A stretch of 64,000 nt of DNA from Diplosphaera chodatii (Eukaryota; Chlorophyta; Trebouxiophyceae; Prasiolales; Stichococcaceae), in contig JAALGY010000033.1 of the NCBI GenBank assembly GCA_032358165.1, forward strand, positions 2,232,001-2,296,000, read 5' to 3'. The notes under the pieces are model-generated. The model did not search any database. It was not told the origin of the DNA and was given only the letters and a program-made list of their open reading frames with translations. Every line of letters begins with the position of its first letter. Position 1 is the stretch's first letter. Below, piece after piece: positions 43,156-58,984 of this stretch. The position numbers and the translations under genes were made by a program.

Positions 43156-46100
43156 TCAAAGGTCGGCCAGGCCAGCATCAATGGCAGCGTCGACAGCCTT
43201 GCTGGCCTTGGTCTCCAGCACCGCACGCAGCTGCCGACCCAGCGCGGCTGCCAGGGGCGGCGGCACTGCATTGCCAATCTGCCGGTGCTGCGCGTGCACA
43301 TTCCCGTAGAAGCGGAATGAGTCCGGGAAGCCCTGCAGCGGGAACGTGTGCGATCTTGCAGGGTGACCAACAGGAGCTTGTCACAGGCCTGCACTTGACA
43401 TTGCTGCAGTGAAGAGAAGGCAGCGCTGGAGAAGCAATGCAGTGTTGGCCGAGGCGCTGTGGGAAATGTGTGGGAGGAAGCACCTGGGCACGGGCGCACT
43501 CGCGCACAGAGATGATGCGGTCCTGGTCGGGGTGGAACACCTGCCCCACCTGCCGCACCACATGCAGGTGGCACGTGAGACTTCCACACGTCACGCCAGA
43601 CATGAGTGTACCCTGCTGCACACCCAGCCTGGCAGCGCATGCTTCAGCTGCAGTTGCGGTGTGCAGTCTGGCCGGCGGCCCGCGGTCACCTTGCCCATGG
43701 GCTGCGGGTCGGTGGTGCTGGTGGGGAAGTGGCCCTGCCAGTCCAGCCGGCCAAACAGGCCGCGCCAGCCGTTGTGCCGCTCTGCCGTGTTGGGCAGGCA
43801 CCACGGCACCAGGGGCTGCCCCTGCAGCGCCAAGACAACACGGCTGTTGACTCCCTTTGCAGGTGGCAGTCACAAAGCCACCACCACGATGCCTGGCACC
43901 ACTTGCAAAGCAGCAAGCTGCCGTTGAAGGGTCTACAAAAGCAGGTGGTGCGGCCGCAGTGTTTCATGTCCGAAAGCCAGCGACCTGCTGTGATATGATC
44001 TTTCGACGGCCAACACAAGGCAGCCGCACCTTGAACTTCTCGCGGGAGGGGTCGTCGCGGACGAGGGCCTCCAGGCAGCGCCAGTCGGCGCCCGGCGTGT
44101 TGGTGGGGATGCACTTGCACCGCTCCAGGTTCAGCTCGTTCATCTCCTTGGAGATGTGGTGCGTGAGCACGGCCGCCCCGTCGCGCATCTCCCGCTGGAA
44201 CGCCGACTGCGGCGGCCCTGCATCACCATCAACCCAAATGAAGAACCAGTGAAAGCTTGCTCACTATGGCCTGGCATAGTGCACATTTCGGCCCCCGGAT
44301 CTCAGGACGTGCTGTGCACCCCATGTAGCTGCAGAGGGCAGCCTCCAGTGCCAACAAGTGCTGCAGCCAGCGGGCGCACCAGAGAAGGGCATCTCCTCCA
44401 GATCGGCGCCGTTGCTGATGGGCGGCAGGTCGCCGATGGCGTCCCGCACCGTGACCGCGCGCCGCGGCCGCCCGGGCGCCGCCTCCACCGCCGTGTACGC
44501 CACCTGTTCGATGTACATACGGTGTTGCTGTGAGTATTGCAAGGATGGCGGCGTGCAACTTGAAGGACTCCGAGCATGGTGCCACACTTAGCCTGCTGGC
44601 AATGCCATCCAGTTACTAGGCAGAAGTGCAAAATACAGATGCTGACGTGAAGTGCACTGTGCCCATCATGCAGTGCCCTGTGCGCACCCCGCCGGGGAGG
44701 TTGATGGTGAGCTGCGGGCTGGCGAACACGTGCATCGCCTCTGGCCAGTCGGGCATCGTCTCATCTGGCGCCGCCGCGATGATGAAGGTGCGCTTGCGCG
44801 ACTGGGCGACGCCAAAGTTGCCCGCATTGAGCACGCCAAAGCGCACCTGCGTGTGGTGCAGAGTCAGGCTGACGACCAGCCGACAGTGCAACAAGCATCA
44901 TGAGCATCGTTGCCGCTGCAGGGTGACAGTGCGACGGCAACACCCACGCATCAACCAGCAGGCAGGGGTCTGCCACCTGGTAGCCCATGTCCAGCAGCGA
45001 TCGCAGCGTCAGCCGGAAGGTGAAGGACTTGTTGTGGCTGACGAAGTTGCGGACGTTCTCCAGCAGGAAGAAGCGCGGCCGGTAGAAGTCCGCGTAGGAC
45101 AGGTACGCCATCACCTGGCGCATGACTACAGGATGTGGACCCCGGTGTGCTGACCTCGATGCTTCGGATCGCCCGCAGCTGGTACTGAGAACAGTGCCTT
45201 CAGTGTTCTAGATGCAGGAGGGGTGCCCGGGGTGACTGGTGTCAGAGCACAGCCACCCACCATTGAGTTCTGCACCATGGACCAGTTGCGCTTGTTGAAG
45301 CGGTTCATGCCAGAGTAGCCCTGGCAGGGCGGCCCACCCACGATCATGTCCACCTGCCCCGGCAACGGCAGCGACGCTGCCATGTCTGCATCCATCGCCT
45401 CTGCCTGCTGCCGCGCCTGCGCATGCGTTACAACATGCATCAGCCCAGCAGCTGTGTTTGCAGGCAAGTGTGCGACAGGGGTTGGCGAAGCAGCTTGATC
45501 CGAGCGAAGGTTGCGCATCCTTCCACAGTTTTCAGGTCGGCACCTCATCGCAGGCGTCCAGCTCGTCTGTTGCGCCCGCATTCTGCATTGCGCGCGCCAG
45601 GATGACGTTGCAGTTGGCGCAGAAGGTGGACGCCTGGCAACACAGCAAACATCGCACAAGTTAGCAATGTGTGCGCACCACTGATGCACACATGTGATAC
45701 ATGTTAAGCAATGTCAAACTCTGCTGTGTCTCCTTCCTGGGGCAGGGCGGGAGCGAAGCTGCTACAATGCAGGGCGGACCTTGGGGTGGTTGAGCTTGAA
45801 GGCCTCGGCGGCGGGGTGCTCGTACTCGATGGCCCAGCGGCTCTCGGCAGCGCCTGCCTGCGCGAGGCCCTCCGACAGGCCGCCGCACCCCGCAAAGATG
45901 TCCAGCGTCGCCAGCGAGATGCCGTCGTTGACGTGCCGCTCCCTGTGGGGCAGGTGAAGCAGCCGCACTCGTGAGCGAGCACAACATATGCAGCAGCACA
46001 GCACGCCTTGGGGTACACAATGGCAGACCTGCAAGTCCTCCTGCAAGAGCTGCTCAAGCAAAGCGGCACCTGGCAGGCGCAGCGGGCTGTGCGTCCATGG

Positions 46101-49100
46101 CGTCATCGGCAGCGGCCCTGGCTGTCTTGGCCAGCGTCACCTTGCCGCTCTTCCTGTCGAAGGTGCCCGCGTTGGAGAAGGTGTTGACGCCTGCCGTGCG
46201 GGACAGTCAGCCCTCGGTGGAAACCGACCAAACTGTGCGGCACTGCCCATCACCAGGAAGTTTCGGATCTGGGAGGACGAGCACAGAGTGGAGGTGGTGC
46301 AGTACGAGTGGTTGCACCTGTGAGGCTCTGCCCTGGTGGCAGCACGCTGCACTTGGAGACCACATCGTCCAGCGGCACCGCCAGCGTCTCCTTGCTCTCG
46401 TACACATCCGTATATGCAGCACTGTAGGCGACGTCTCTGGAGATGTCCTCGGGACGGTAGAAGCGGCGCAGCGTGACCTACATCACATTGCAGCATGTGT
46501 TGGTGGTGCATGACCCTCTTGCAAAAAAGTCACCAGTGATGCGTGATGTAGTCCATTCCAGCATTCCAGCAGAACAAGCCAGTGCAGCTGCCTCCAGGCA
46601 AATGCTTCAGTGGACCCGTCCACTCCACGAACATACCTGGTTTGCGCCCGTCTTCTTGCCCTTGCTGCCCTCCTTGCCCAACGACACAATCTGGCCAATC
46701 CCGTAGGCACGCAGCCCATGGTTGGCACCGCCCTGGCGGTCAGCAATCATATCTCAGTGTCGTGTGTCGAGCTCTCACTGTTGCATGGACAGGCTGCTTT
46801 GCCAGGCGCTGCAGGTAGATGTGTGCGGAATGACCTGACGTGAGTTCATCGCTGAGTCACGACTGCCATGAGTGGCCACAAACCCATCAGACCACTCCGT
46901 GAACTGACCTTGACGTGGCGCGACTTGGCAGCGAAATCGGGCACAGCATTTCGTGTCTCCTCGATGGCAGCTGGGCACTGGTCGAACGTATCGGGCATGA
47001 TGAAGATGGTGTCGCCAGGGCTGTACAGGACGCCGTCTAGCCTGAAGGTGTTGGCAGCCGAGTCCACTTCCAGACCCTCTTCTGGATCCTCTGGCTCCTG
47101 CGAGCATTGCCAGCCAGCAATCGGCCACCGTCCACATTGCAATGGGTGTGTGAACTTCCTGCACCCAGCCCCTTGTGCAGTCTGCAGACCCAGGAGTCCT
47201 GCACTTGCGATCAGGCAACGTGGTGTACAGGATGCAGTGGTTGCAGGGCTGCAGGCGCTGGTGACAATACACAACTGCCACGCACCGGCAGGCGGGTGCC
47301 CAGCTGCAGGTCGTGCGGCAACTCGCAGAACATGCCCTTGTGCGGCAAGTACAGCTTGGAGAAGTGGTGCTCGCGGTCCCTGGGCTCTGACGCCTGTGCG
47401 TTGCGGGCCCGCATCTCTGTGTCGGCGGCCACCAGCACACGCCGCTGGTCAGCACCCCACTCGTGCACCCGCCGCTCGGCCTTGACCTTCTCACCAACAT
47501 CGCCCAGGGACCTGCACATGCAACAGCCACCAGCGCATGGACATGCAGCCCGACACATGCAGTGAACAGGATGAACACCCCCATCCTGGTGACAGGTGTG
47601 CAAGTCCAGCGACGTAAGGCATCAGCAGATGACGGGGCGCATGCAGCCTCGACATAGCAGGGGCGGCCACCTGGTGATCAGCTCGTCCGTCAAGAACAGC
47701 TCAATATCTGAGGCTGCGTCGCCCAGCACTGTTTCAGAACCACGCAGCATGCCCCGCAGCTGTACGTTCTTGCTGCCTGTGCAGCAGCAGCAGAGTGGAT
47801 GAAGCGGGTGCACACGATGGCAGGTGTGCAGCGAAGCTCATCCAGTGAAGACTGTGCACACAGGGTTCGACTGCGGTGGTCAACATCGTTTCACACCTGA
47901 GCTGGTCTGCCACATCGCCTGCACCAGGCCCATGCTGATGTCTGCTGCCGCATCAGATTCCTCGCCATCACCATCTGGCACCGCGAGCTGCACCAGGTCT
48001 CCCACTTCCACATCCAGCTTGCCAACCGTCGCCTTCCTGCAAACCACGGTTGTGACGCAGTCATGATGCTGTGTGCAGTTGTCCAATTCATGCATTGAGG
48101 TGATTACCTGCTCCGTTCACTTCCAGGAGTGCACATCGGCATGACTGCTGTAAACAGGATGTGTTTGGGGCGGCCACCTGTCAGGCACCCAGCAGGGTAG
48201 GTTGTGCTGCTCACCTGTAGAACTTGGCACCATTGACTGTCGAGTGCACGGCGCCCACCCAGGCAACAGAAGCCGCTGCAGCCGCTTTGGCGGTGGCCTT
48301 CTGCTTCTTGGTCGGCTGTTTCTTGACAGGCGAAGGCTCCGCAAGCGCATCCTCGACCACCGCAGCCGCGCCCTCCTCCTCTTCGACGTCTTCATTGTCG
48401 TCCTGCATCCGCGCCAGGTGCAGTCGTGAGTTCTTCGTTACTTGCAGGGCTGCATGACCAAATTGTCAAAACTGCGTGCATCCTTGTGAGGCAGGACAGT
48501 GGATGCCGAGCACTGAGGCTGGCAGGCCAGCATCTGCACCTCTTCGACAGCCTTGGCGGCAGCAGCTGCGTCGTCGACGGCCTCTGCCTCCTTTGCAGCC
48601 TCATCGGCCTCAGCGTTGCTGCCGAGCTGGAAGTAGCTGGCCCAGATGGCCTTCACCATCGCCGTCGCCGTTGCAGCCATAGGCTTGAGCCGGTTGGGTC
48701 CAGAGCGGTCCTGCAGCACGTGAACTCAAGCTCGTTGCGCTGGAGTCATGGCGCGCACTGACTAGCCATGCATGGGATCTGCCAATAGAGTTTGTGATGG
48801 TCTGTCACAGTGACCCAAGATGCACAGGTACCTTCATGGGGTTGCGGTTGACACGGCTGGCGGTGTGGGCGGCGCTGGCATACAGTTTGAGGTGGCGCCG
48901 CTGCTCCAATGCTGTGCGCAGCGCCGCAGGGAACGCAGACGCCTTGATCGCCTTGCTGGGCAGGTGCTTGAACTGATTGAGAATGATCTGGCCATGCACC
49001 ACCACGTAGCGCTCCACTGCTGGCACCTGTAACCAGGTTGCATGAACGTGGTTGGATCAGTGGCTGTGGGTGCACATACATTGCTGCACCTTGACAAAGG

Positions 49101-52100
49101 AGCTGAGAGACCAATGACGCAGGCCAGTTGCCTTATTTGAAATGAAGGTCGGCGCATCCTCCTGCTGAGCCGCCAACCTCTTGATGACATCGTTGAAGGA
49201 CAGCCGCGAGGCGCGCTTCTGCGGGCCGCCAGACATCTTGCGGTCAATATGGTGCTGAAGACATGTGAGGTCAGGTGCACACGATTCAGCACATATTCGC
49301 TTTGCAAATGCAGATAGGTGGCCTCACCTCCTCCGAGAGCATCCTGAAGATGGTCACCGCAAGACGCGCTGTCTTCACGACCGTGTTGAACCAGCCTTGG
49401 TACCTTTCTGCTGGCCTGCAGTGAATGCCGCAACAGTGTTGCCGACAGTCATGCTGCGAAAGCTTCAACCCAACAATCTCAGACCTTAAGAACTCCACAA
49501 AGTGCTGGTGTTGCTCCAGCAACACGGACACTCACTTGCTGAGACGGTACCAGGCGACGTCCGTACGGAGCGAGATGAACAGCATGTCAGCGCTGAAGTC
49601 CACAACCCACTCACGGATCTGACTGAGGAATACCCGCATGCTGCCCTCCTCTGCCTGCGCAGCAGCGCCTGAGCCACCTGCACTGCCGCCATCACCTGCG
49701 CCGTGGTCGCCAAAATCGTGACACCAGCCTGCCAGGAATCAGGTGGAATTAGGTGCAGGTATGCCACTTGCAACATGCACACAGAACGGCTGATTCTGCG
49801 GCTGAGATATTCACCGCAGACACGCTCCTTGCATGCGACAACCCATACATGGCACACCTGCTGCATCACCGTCGCTGCCAAGTGGATGGCCGCCGCCCCA
49901 CTCACCATCATCGTCCAGCACCTTGCCGGACGCGAACAGCTCCACATCGGGGTCCACCCCAGACCACATGGGCAGCAGCTCCAGCGATGCATGGAAGCCC
50001 TGCGCAGCGCAGGCCATACAGTGCCTGCTTGCGCTCAGACTGAGCACTGACAGTCAGAAGCAAGGTTGATCAAATGCCTTGCCAGGTCGACATCTGTCCT
50101 GACGAGACCGTTGTCTTGCATGTGGCAGCTTGTTGAGCCACTTGTGCGGACGCACCTCGGCGTTGTAGATGCTGAAGTCCGACAGCTGGCGGCGCGGCAG
50201 GTGCTCCGGGTCCAGCCCGAAGTCCTCCTCCTCGCCAAACAGCACCAGCTCGTCGGCCTCGTCCTCCTCCGCGGTGTACTGGCTGGGCATCGGGTAGTCG
50301 TCCGCGATCTCGGACTCGTGGACCTTGATGTACGGCTGCGCCGCCGCCGGCCGCCGCCCCCCGCGGTTCTGCCTGCACAGGGCGTAGGCACAGAAGTGTA
50401 AGACACTGCTTGAAGCAGGTGGCCAAAAACACCCTGACGCCTCATCAGGTGTCCTCAAACCGATAGACGTCCACGCCTTCAAAAGAACATCAAATGCAGT
50501 ACTTCTAGCTATTGCTCACTGCTGCAGCAAATGCAAGTCAGATGCCAGCAGACGCACCCCCTGCGCGCCTCCTCTGCGTCCAGCTTGGCCTGCAGCTGCC
50601 GCGCAAAGTCCTCGTCGGTCTCCATCTGTTCGCCGCCCTCCTCATTGCCATTCTGCTGCGCAGGTGTGGTGCCATTGGCCACGTCCTGTCCTGGCTCACA
50701 TATGGTCATGGGGCCCCCCACGCGGCCATCCCGCAGCTGCTGAGCCAGCGCGCGGCCCTGTGAAGAGCAATTGCACCAGGTGGTTGCAGGGGACATGCAC
50801 CGGGCAGCTGCAGGTGCTGGGCGAGATGCTGCTGTGCGGGACACTACAGGTGGTGCGCCTCTCACAGTGCCATACCTCCTTGATGAGGGAGGCTGTGAAG
50901 GGCAGCTCGCTGAACTTGGCACCGCCTGCCGTGGGCTTGTTGTCAAGCGCTCCAAGTTGCGCCGTCACAAACTTGGCATTCAGCAGCAGCGCCTCCCGCG
51001 GCGTTGCATAGCTCTTGCCCACCTGCAGTGCAGAAGTGCACATTCTCATACGGTACGCGGGGATGGTCTGTGCAATGATGGCAGGGCAGGTGGGCAGATG
51101 GACTGCCAGGAGCGCAGGCATCGGCCATGTCGAGGCCGGGAGCCAGCAACAGCAGACCTTGGCCCGAGCCAGCTTGGCGATGACCTCCGATAGTGAGGAC
51201 TGTGGGTTGCCTCCAGCAGATGCCGTCAGCGCCATGTAGCAGTGCACCGTGACGGCCACTGCCTCGCTCAGGTGCTCAAAGATGGTGCGATACGCTGCCG
51301 CTGCCTTGCCAAGTGTGTACACAGCCTTGGCTGTTGTCACCTGCACCTGCATCATGCGAAAAGGCCTGTTAGTCTGACTGCAGACCGTCATTACAAAGCC
51401 CAAGCTGTTGGGCTCAAGGGTACCTCAGGGCTCTGCGCCTTGAAGTTGATGGACCAGGCGGTGATGGGACCAATCTCCTGCACCCGCCTGCCCTTGTCCT
51501 TCGTGATCTTGCCGGCCGCAGGGTGCACAGCCCCTGGGTGACCGACCAAGTAGATAGCAACTCATCCACAGCAACAACAATCCACAGAGGCACGGTCATG
51601 GAGCCAGCTAATGTGATTCGCAACATGTACATACAGCTGACGTCTTGATGTCAGTCGGCAGCACCTGCCAAGAACAGTGGCCTGGTCTTCACATCGCTGC
51701 TGTCCAGCGGCTGCTGAGTGCCCTGCTTGTCGTGCACATCAAAGTCCACGAGCCTGCAGGTGACATCCAAGCGCCTCTGCTGCTGTCGTCAGTGCATCGG
51801 CCCTGATGTCATGCATGGCTCAGCAGGTGCTGATCGTCTGTCAACTGTGCTGGTCACCAAGCCAAGCAAAGGATGCCTAGTAGATCTGAAGCACCTTCGC
51901 AGGCAGCCTGGACTGTGGTCACTGCCTGTGGCCTCCAAGGCCTCCGCCTCATCAGCAGCTTGTGCCTCTTCTTTGATTTGTACATATGAGCTGCTGGTGT
52001 CGCGCCATCCCTTGATCTCCTTATAGCTGATGTCCTTGGCCGCCTGGACATTTGCATGTCAACAAGCGCATGAATGCGAGTCTCTCAAGCAGGTTGAAGT

Positions 52101-52555
52101 CGCACTGACAAAAGGTCGAAACCTCAAATGGAAGCAATCTTGTGGTGCTGGCTTTCTGATGGTCAAGCATCACACCTGGCGACGGCCGGAGGTTGGGGCC
52201 ATGTCTCCGCCGTTTGCCACATGGCCGTTTGCTGTGTCTTCCTCACCATGTCCGTTGGCGTGGCCATTCTCATCGTTATCGTTGGCTGCTGCGCTGTGTT
52301 TGGCGCGCTTGGCCTGCGCAGCTGCTCCACGCCGCTGGGTGGGCTTTGCATTTGTACCAGGCTCACCGTCGGCCAGCTTGCGCTTTGATGCAGCAACAGC
52401 ATGTGCCGTATTCTCCTTCTCTGCACATGAGCACACGAAAGAACGTGAGCCAGCAACAGTAGAGGCAGGGGCTGATCGTCTGAAGTGAATTGATGACATT
52501 CTGCATGCATGTCGAAACAAGGGTTACCCGCCGTTGACGCCAGAGCCGGCGCCAT
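43156..52555 (-). CDS. MET1: MET1/DNMT1-type DNA (cytosine-5) methyltransferase
   Basis: Maintenance CpG methyltransferase of the nucleus. ATG 52555 ([14 protein letters not shown]) opens a basic, NLS-like region with [10 protein letters not shown] and KRAKHS. Replication-foci (RFTS) sequence follows, apparently twice: [17 protein letters not shown] with [15 protein letters not shown] (about 51750-51430), and [20 protein letters not shown] with [20 protein letters not shown] (about 50180-49560). Two BAH domains come next: [17 protein letters not shown] (about 47040) and [19 protein letters not shown] (about 46470). The catalytic domain has motif [15 protein letters not shown] (about 45910), motif [18 protein letters not shown] (about 45330), motif [12 protein letters not shown] (about 45060), motif [22 protein letters not shown] (about 44790) and motifs IX-X ECARAQGFPDSF and [15 protein letters not shown] (about 43490-43250). 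The stop is TGA 43156-43158. No CXXC zinc finger is seen, as in plants. About 30 exons. Confidence 0.94.
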
Positions 52556-53278
52556 GATCGATCTGGTGACACACAGGACACGCCGAACTAACGCTGGACC
52601 GCACTCACGCTGTGCAATCCGCCGTTTGAACCTGCACGCAGTTCGACACTGCATCGATGGTGCAGCCCACCAGATAGGCATTGCAAATGCAGTCCAGCAA
52701 TGTCAGATCGTTGGCAGTGCTGCTCAGAAGCGCACCCGTGGTCAGATGCTGCTAGATCGTGAGGCCTTTCAAACTCAATGCACTCATAATCAGCTGTAAG
52801 TCACTTCAAAATTTGCAGCACTCTGCATGCTTGTGGCCTGCGGGACAAGCAGCGCCTCTCACTGATGCAAGGAGCTGACATGTGAACATCAGCAAGCTGG
52901 TACTTCCGCAGCATACAGGCGCTGATCAACCATGCAAGCGCTAAACTTTGAAATTCGCCCCCTGGGCCAGGGCCGCTGAGCCAAAGGCGCCCGATCCCCG
53001 ATGCCAATGTCGCTGATCGCCGTGGCTGAAAGGCTGGTGCAGGTGCTGCACGGCCCACTGTGTAGCGGTGTACCTGTTGACCTGTGCGAAACCGTCGCGA
53101 ATCCTGCCATTTCTGATTGAGATGCAGTAAAATCTGCCGTCATACGATCCCTCGCACAATTCATGCAACACACAAGTTTCAGAGGCAACGAAGATCCTGT
53201 TGGCGCCACAGCTCAGACGCTGCGCGGGTTGTAGCGAATGCACAGAGCCCATTTCTTGGGCAGTGCTGATACTGGGGC
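52556..53278. promoter_or_regulatory. Divergent intergenic region MET1 / VPS25
   Basis: About 0.7 kb holding the promoters of both genes. No clear boxes, repeats or ORFs with recognisable motifs. Confidence 0.45.
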
Positions 53279-54384
53279 ATGGGATTTGACTTCCCGTACT
53301 TCTTCAACTATCCGCCCTACTTCACGTGCGCTGCATACCGTGCATGCGTCTGACCATCCAGTCGCTGCTGCTTGCGGCACAAGCGCATCTCTCACCTGCA
53401 CACTGCCACATGCTGCAGGCTGCAGCCGGTCCAGGAGACCAGGGACAAGCAGTCGAACCTGTGGCAGGGGCTGATCTTGCAGTACTGTCGGACGTGCAAG
53501 GTGTGACGCTTTGCTGGGCATGGAGACACACATGCACGGGGATCTGCCGTCTGATACATGATGATGAAAGTTGGGTGCGTGTTGAACTTGCAGGTGTACA
53601 TATTGTCTACAGCTGCGGAGGACGACGAGCCCCTCTTCGTCAACAGAAGCATCGACAGTGCGCCCAGACTGCAGTTCAACAGCAATCAAAACCGCATTCC
53701 AGCGGACTTCTCCCGATGTATCCGTGTCAAACTCGGTATAGCTGATGCAGGGCGTCTGAATCATGAGGGCAGAACCTTCTTCCTTGACGAGCTTGTTGCT
53801 CAGGGTAATCTGGTGCCAGCACAATGGCACATGTGTTGCCTCAGCTTGCGTCGAGGTGTGCACAAGTTCCATCGATCGTGTGGACACGACCGCTTCGCTT
53901 GTGCAGGGCGTGCAGCATGGCTCGACAAGGGCAAAGGCCGCGCCATGATCCTGTGGAAGACGCACGCAGAGTGGGCAGACACGATCTACAGCTGGGCGTC
54001 TGGCTTTGGCCTCAATGACAGCGTCCTCACGGTTGATGAGTTATCCAGTGGCGATGACGTTGAGAGCACAGGTGGGCGCACTCGAATCAGCTGCTGATGA
54101 CTGTAGTTGGTGGGCAACCAGCCCTTGACAGACTGAAGTGTGATCTCCTTGTACAGAGCTGGAGGGACTGCCGCGGGAGATCATCGTCCCAGCACTCAAG
54201 ATTCTGGAGAGCAGGGGATTGGCCAGGTGTGATTCGACAGATACTGGCATGCCCTGCGCAACTCTGCCATGGATTGTGAACACACGTGTTCGCTTCGCAC
54301 TGTCGTGAAGTCCGATGCTATTTGTGCAGGCTATTCAAGGGAGCAACCCCAGGCGAGGAGGGTGTGAAGTTTTTGAGTCGGTAG
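53279..54384 (+). CDS. VPS25: VPS25, ESCRT-II subunit
   Basis: Part of the endosomal ESCRT-II complex that sorts ubiquitinated membrane cargo and bridges to ESCRT-III. ATG 53279 starts MGFDFPYFFNYPPYFTLQP, containing the PPYF-type motif that contacts VPS36/VPS22. This continues across a phase-2 intron into VQETRDKQSNLWQGLILQYC. Later exons give TAAEDDEPLFVNRSID, then RLNHEGRTFFLDELVAQG, WLDKGKGRAMILWKTHAEWA with DTIYSWASGFGLNDSVLTVD, ELEGLPREIIVPALKILESR and LFKGATPGEEGVKFLSR. TAG is at 54382-54384. Two winged helices of the family are covered and the total length, about 190 residues, is normal. The acceptor near 53910 has two close alternatives that differ by two residues. Confidence 0.95.
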
Positions 54385-54742
54385 TCTGTATGACAGTCAC
54401 AAGGTATCAAGACCGTGGGCACCTTGTCTGTACCAATTGACTTTTCAGTCAGAATAGTACTGTACAGTAGTGACATGCCTGTAAAACAACAAACCAGCTA
54501 CGCTAAGAAAGGCAGCATGGTCCAGTTGGACAGCAATACACTAGCAAGCGGTACAGTTCACACTTCCTGACGCCCCTAATCTAAACCTCTGGAATGACAA
54601 GGTAGAATCTGGGCACCGTGACATATGACACGAATCCGCCAACCAGGACCCTCTAAGCAACAACAGCGAGGAGCTTTATCAGCACAAGCCCACCACTTCC
54701 AGGCGCTCGAAGGAGCACAGTCAGCTCGATGCAGGTGTGGGT
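54385..54742. other. Convergent intergenic region VPS25 / GAPDH
   Basis: 3' flanks of two converging genes. Apart from the TGTAA listed separately, nothing is seen. Confidence 0.4.
54480..54484 (+). terminator. Candidate poly(A) signal TGTAA of VPS25
   Basis: TGTAA about 96 bases past the VPS25 stop codon, a normal distance for the green-algal signal. Motif evidence only. Confidence 0.4.
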
Positions 54743-57038
<2,296 letters not shown>

Positions 57039-57404
57039 CCTGGCTTCGTTAGAATCAGTTAGGGCGATGGGATCTCACTCAGTGCTGCAGCATGCGCGAT
57101 TTGCAAGTCTGTTGCCATGGACGGCGAACTCGAGCACCTTCGCGCTGGGATCTGCTCTGCATAAAGTACTGTCCCAGACCCCTGAGCGTGTGATATAAGA
57201 TGTGTGACGACTGTGGCAGATGCACCAGCTTGAGAACCGGACGGGCGGACGGCTGCTGTCTACAGGGATGGGCACTGTGTCCAGCATCGCCACACTGACA
57301 GCATGCCATGTTCATAAACGCTACCACTGTCACCCACCCTGCGGTCTGGCCTTCACACAGAACCAGACTGATTCACAACTGGACTTTGTGCCGTACTCGC
57401 AGTC
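57039..57404. other. Intergenic region GAPDH / ORMDL
   Basis: GAPDH promoter and ORMDL 3' flank, both genes on the minus strand. No motif stands out. Confidence 0.4.
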
Positions 57405-58221
57405 TCACTGGGCATTGACACCAAAAATTCTGACCTTGTGCAGCGCTGGGATCTTGGACACCACCAGCACAACCATGACGACTAGATTGAGGAACAGCGG
57501 CTGCCGTCGGTAGTCAGACCCATGTGTCGCCAGCAGAAAAGTCACGATTGGCACAACCGTGAAGAATTTGCGGGTGGCTGTGTTCTGCATGCCGTCGTCA
57601 AACTGCTCCCAGAACGTCAGCTTGTCGTACTTGCCCTGGTCGGCGTCAATCGGCGAGCCCTGTGAGGTATGCAGCACAATTCGTCTACAGCTGTAGGGTA
57701 CAGGGTGACACATCTTATATACTGCAGCGACATTTGTGGCGACATCCGTGCGACATTCAGAGGGCAGGTCGATGGACCAACAGCAAGCCTGCGTGTTGCA
57801 CGCGTGAAACGCACGGCTGTTACGGCAGCATGGACGTCAGCTGGACGCCGAACATGGTGACAATGTCCAGTAGCCTGTCGCAGGCTGGCATAACCGTCCC
57901 AGGCAAAGCAGGCCATCAGATCACCTTTAACGAGGCGTTCTACCAAGTTCAACGCTCAGAGAGACGGCTCACCTTCATCCAGTGTAGCAGGTAGAAGGTG
58001 ACGATGCCATGGATGAGATGAATCCACGTCCAAGCAAACCCGCCGTCCATGAAGAGCGACAGCACCAGCCAGCCGAATATGATGAGCCCGGCGTAGAAGG
58101 CCCAGGCACCGGTAGAGCTGAGCCAGCTGGTATTCTTGTTGATGCCTGCTGTCTGCATTTGCGATACCGAGGTCTGTCGCCCAACAATGGGCTGGCCATG
58201 GACGTCCGACGCCAGCACCAT
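57405..58221 (-). CDS. ORM1: ORMDL/Orm protein, regulator of serine palmitoyltransferase
   Basis: ER membrane protein that inhibits serine palmitoyltransferase and so controls sphingolipid synthesis. Two exons: 58221-57973 and 57659-57405. After a 20-odd residue N-terminus come NKNTSWLSSTGAWAFYAGLI, two membrane segments (FGWLVLSLFMDGGFAWTWIH, then LIHGIVTFYLLHWMKGSP across the intron), the signature DKLTFWEQFDDGMQNTATRK, KFFTVVPIVTFLLATHGSDY, a further hydrophobic stretch (LNLVVMVVLVVSKIPALHKV) and the conserved end VRIFGVNAQ before TGA 57405-57407. Four hydrophobic segments and about 167 residues are normal for the family. Confidence 0.96.
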
Positions 58222-58984
58222 TGTACCTGCACAGTAATGGTCGCGGTCAGCTTTCACACGGTTGGTAGCAGCGTCACACCAGGGCTTTATGCCGCCGCTA
58301 CGCGCCTGACTGCAAGCTGCAGACGCACCCGTTAAAATGGAGTTGGCGCACGTTGCAGGTTCTGCCCTGCGCCAGCGAGGGGCGAAATCGAGTTGTGCGA
58401 CACAGCGAACGTGATCTACCGCCTCCAAACGGAATGGAACTTCAGCTCAGCTCATGCACTCGTCAGTCTGCGGTGCTGAGGTGATGCTCTGCACAAGACT
58501 TGGCCAGTGACAGTGATGACCACCACCCGAGCCAGCAACGACACCAGCCGATGGCTGCCGCACACACCGGAAAAGGTAGGCCGCAATGTCGTGTGTACAA
58601 ACACAACAGCGATAAGCAAGTGGCGCTGTGGCGGATGAAAACAGTAATTGCAGTGAATGCTGAAGCTGAGTGCCAGCTCAGCAAGATGCCAGCTTGCCTC
58701 TGCTCCCGCGGCTGAACCTGCAGTCTTTGCACCATATTTGGGCAGGTTCAGCAGCTGTCATCCGTCGCATGTTCATGACCAACATGCTGCCCTCTGGCGG
58801 CCTTCTGTACACCCGTCAAGATTGAAGGCATCATTGGCCAGCAGATCACCTGAACCTGAGGAGCTGCAGAGGGCAGGAGTGATGCCCCAGTATTGCTCAG
58901 TAACCAGTTGTAGCCGCATCACGGCATGATGCACATCCGATCCACCGCCAAGACGTTGTGATTTTGAGCGTTTGTGCTGCCATC
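58222..58984. promoter_or_regulatory. Divergent intergenic region ORMDL / 5'-nucleotidase
   Basis: About 0.76 kb containing both promoters. No gene, repeat or clear element recognised. Confidence 0.4.

Noticed and set aside
42437..43309. Open frames of 170-180 codons on both strands between CHLP and MET1
   Set aside because: They overlap on opposite strands, lack motifs and resemble other chance frames in this GC-rich window.
53213..53965. 250-codon open frame antisense to VPS25
   Set aside because: Mirrors the VPS25 exons; no recognisable motif in that strand.
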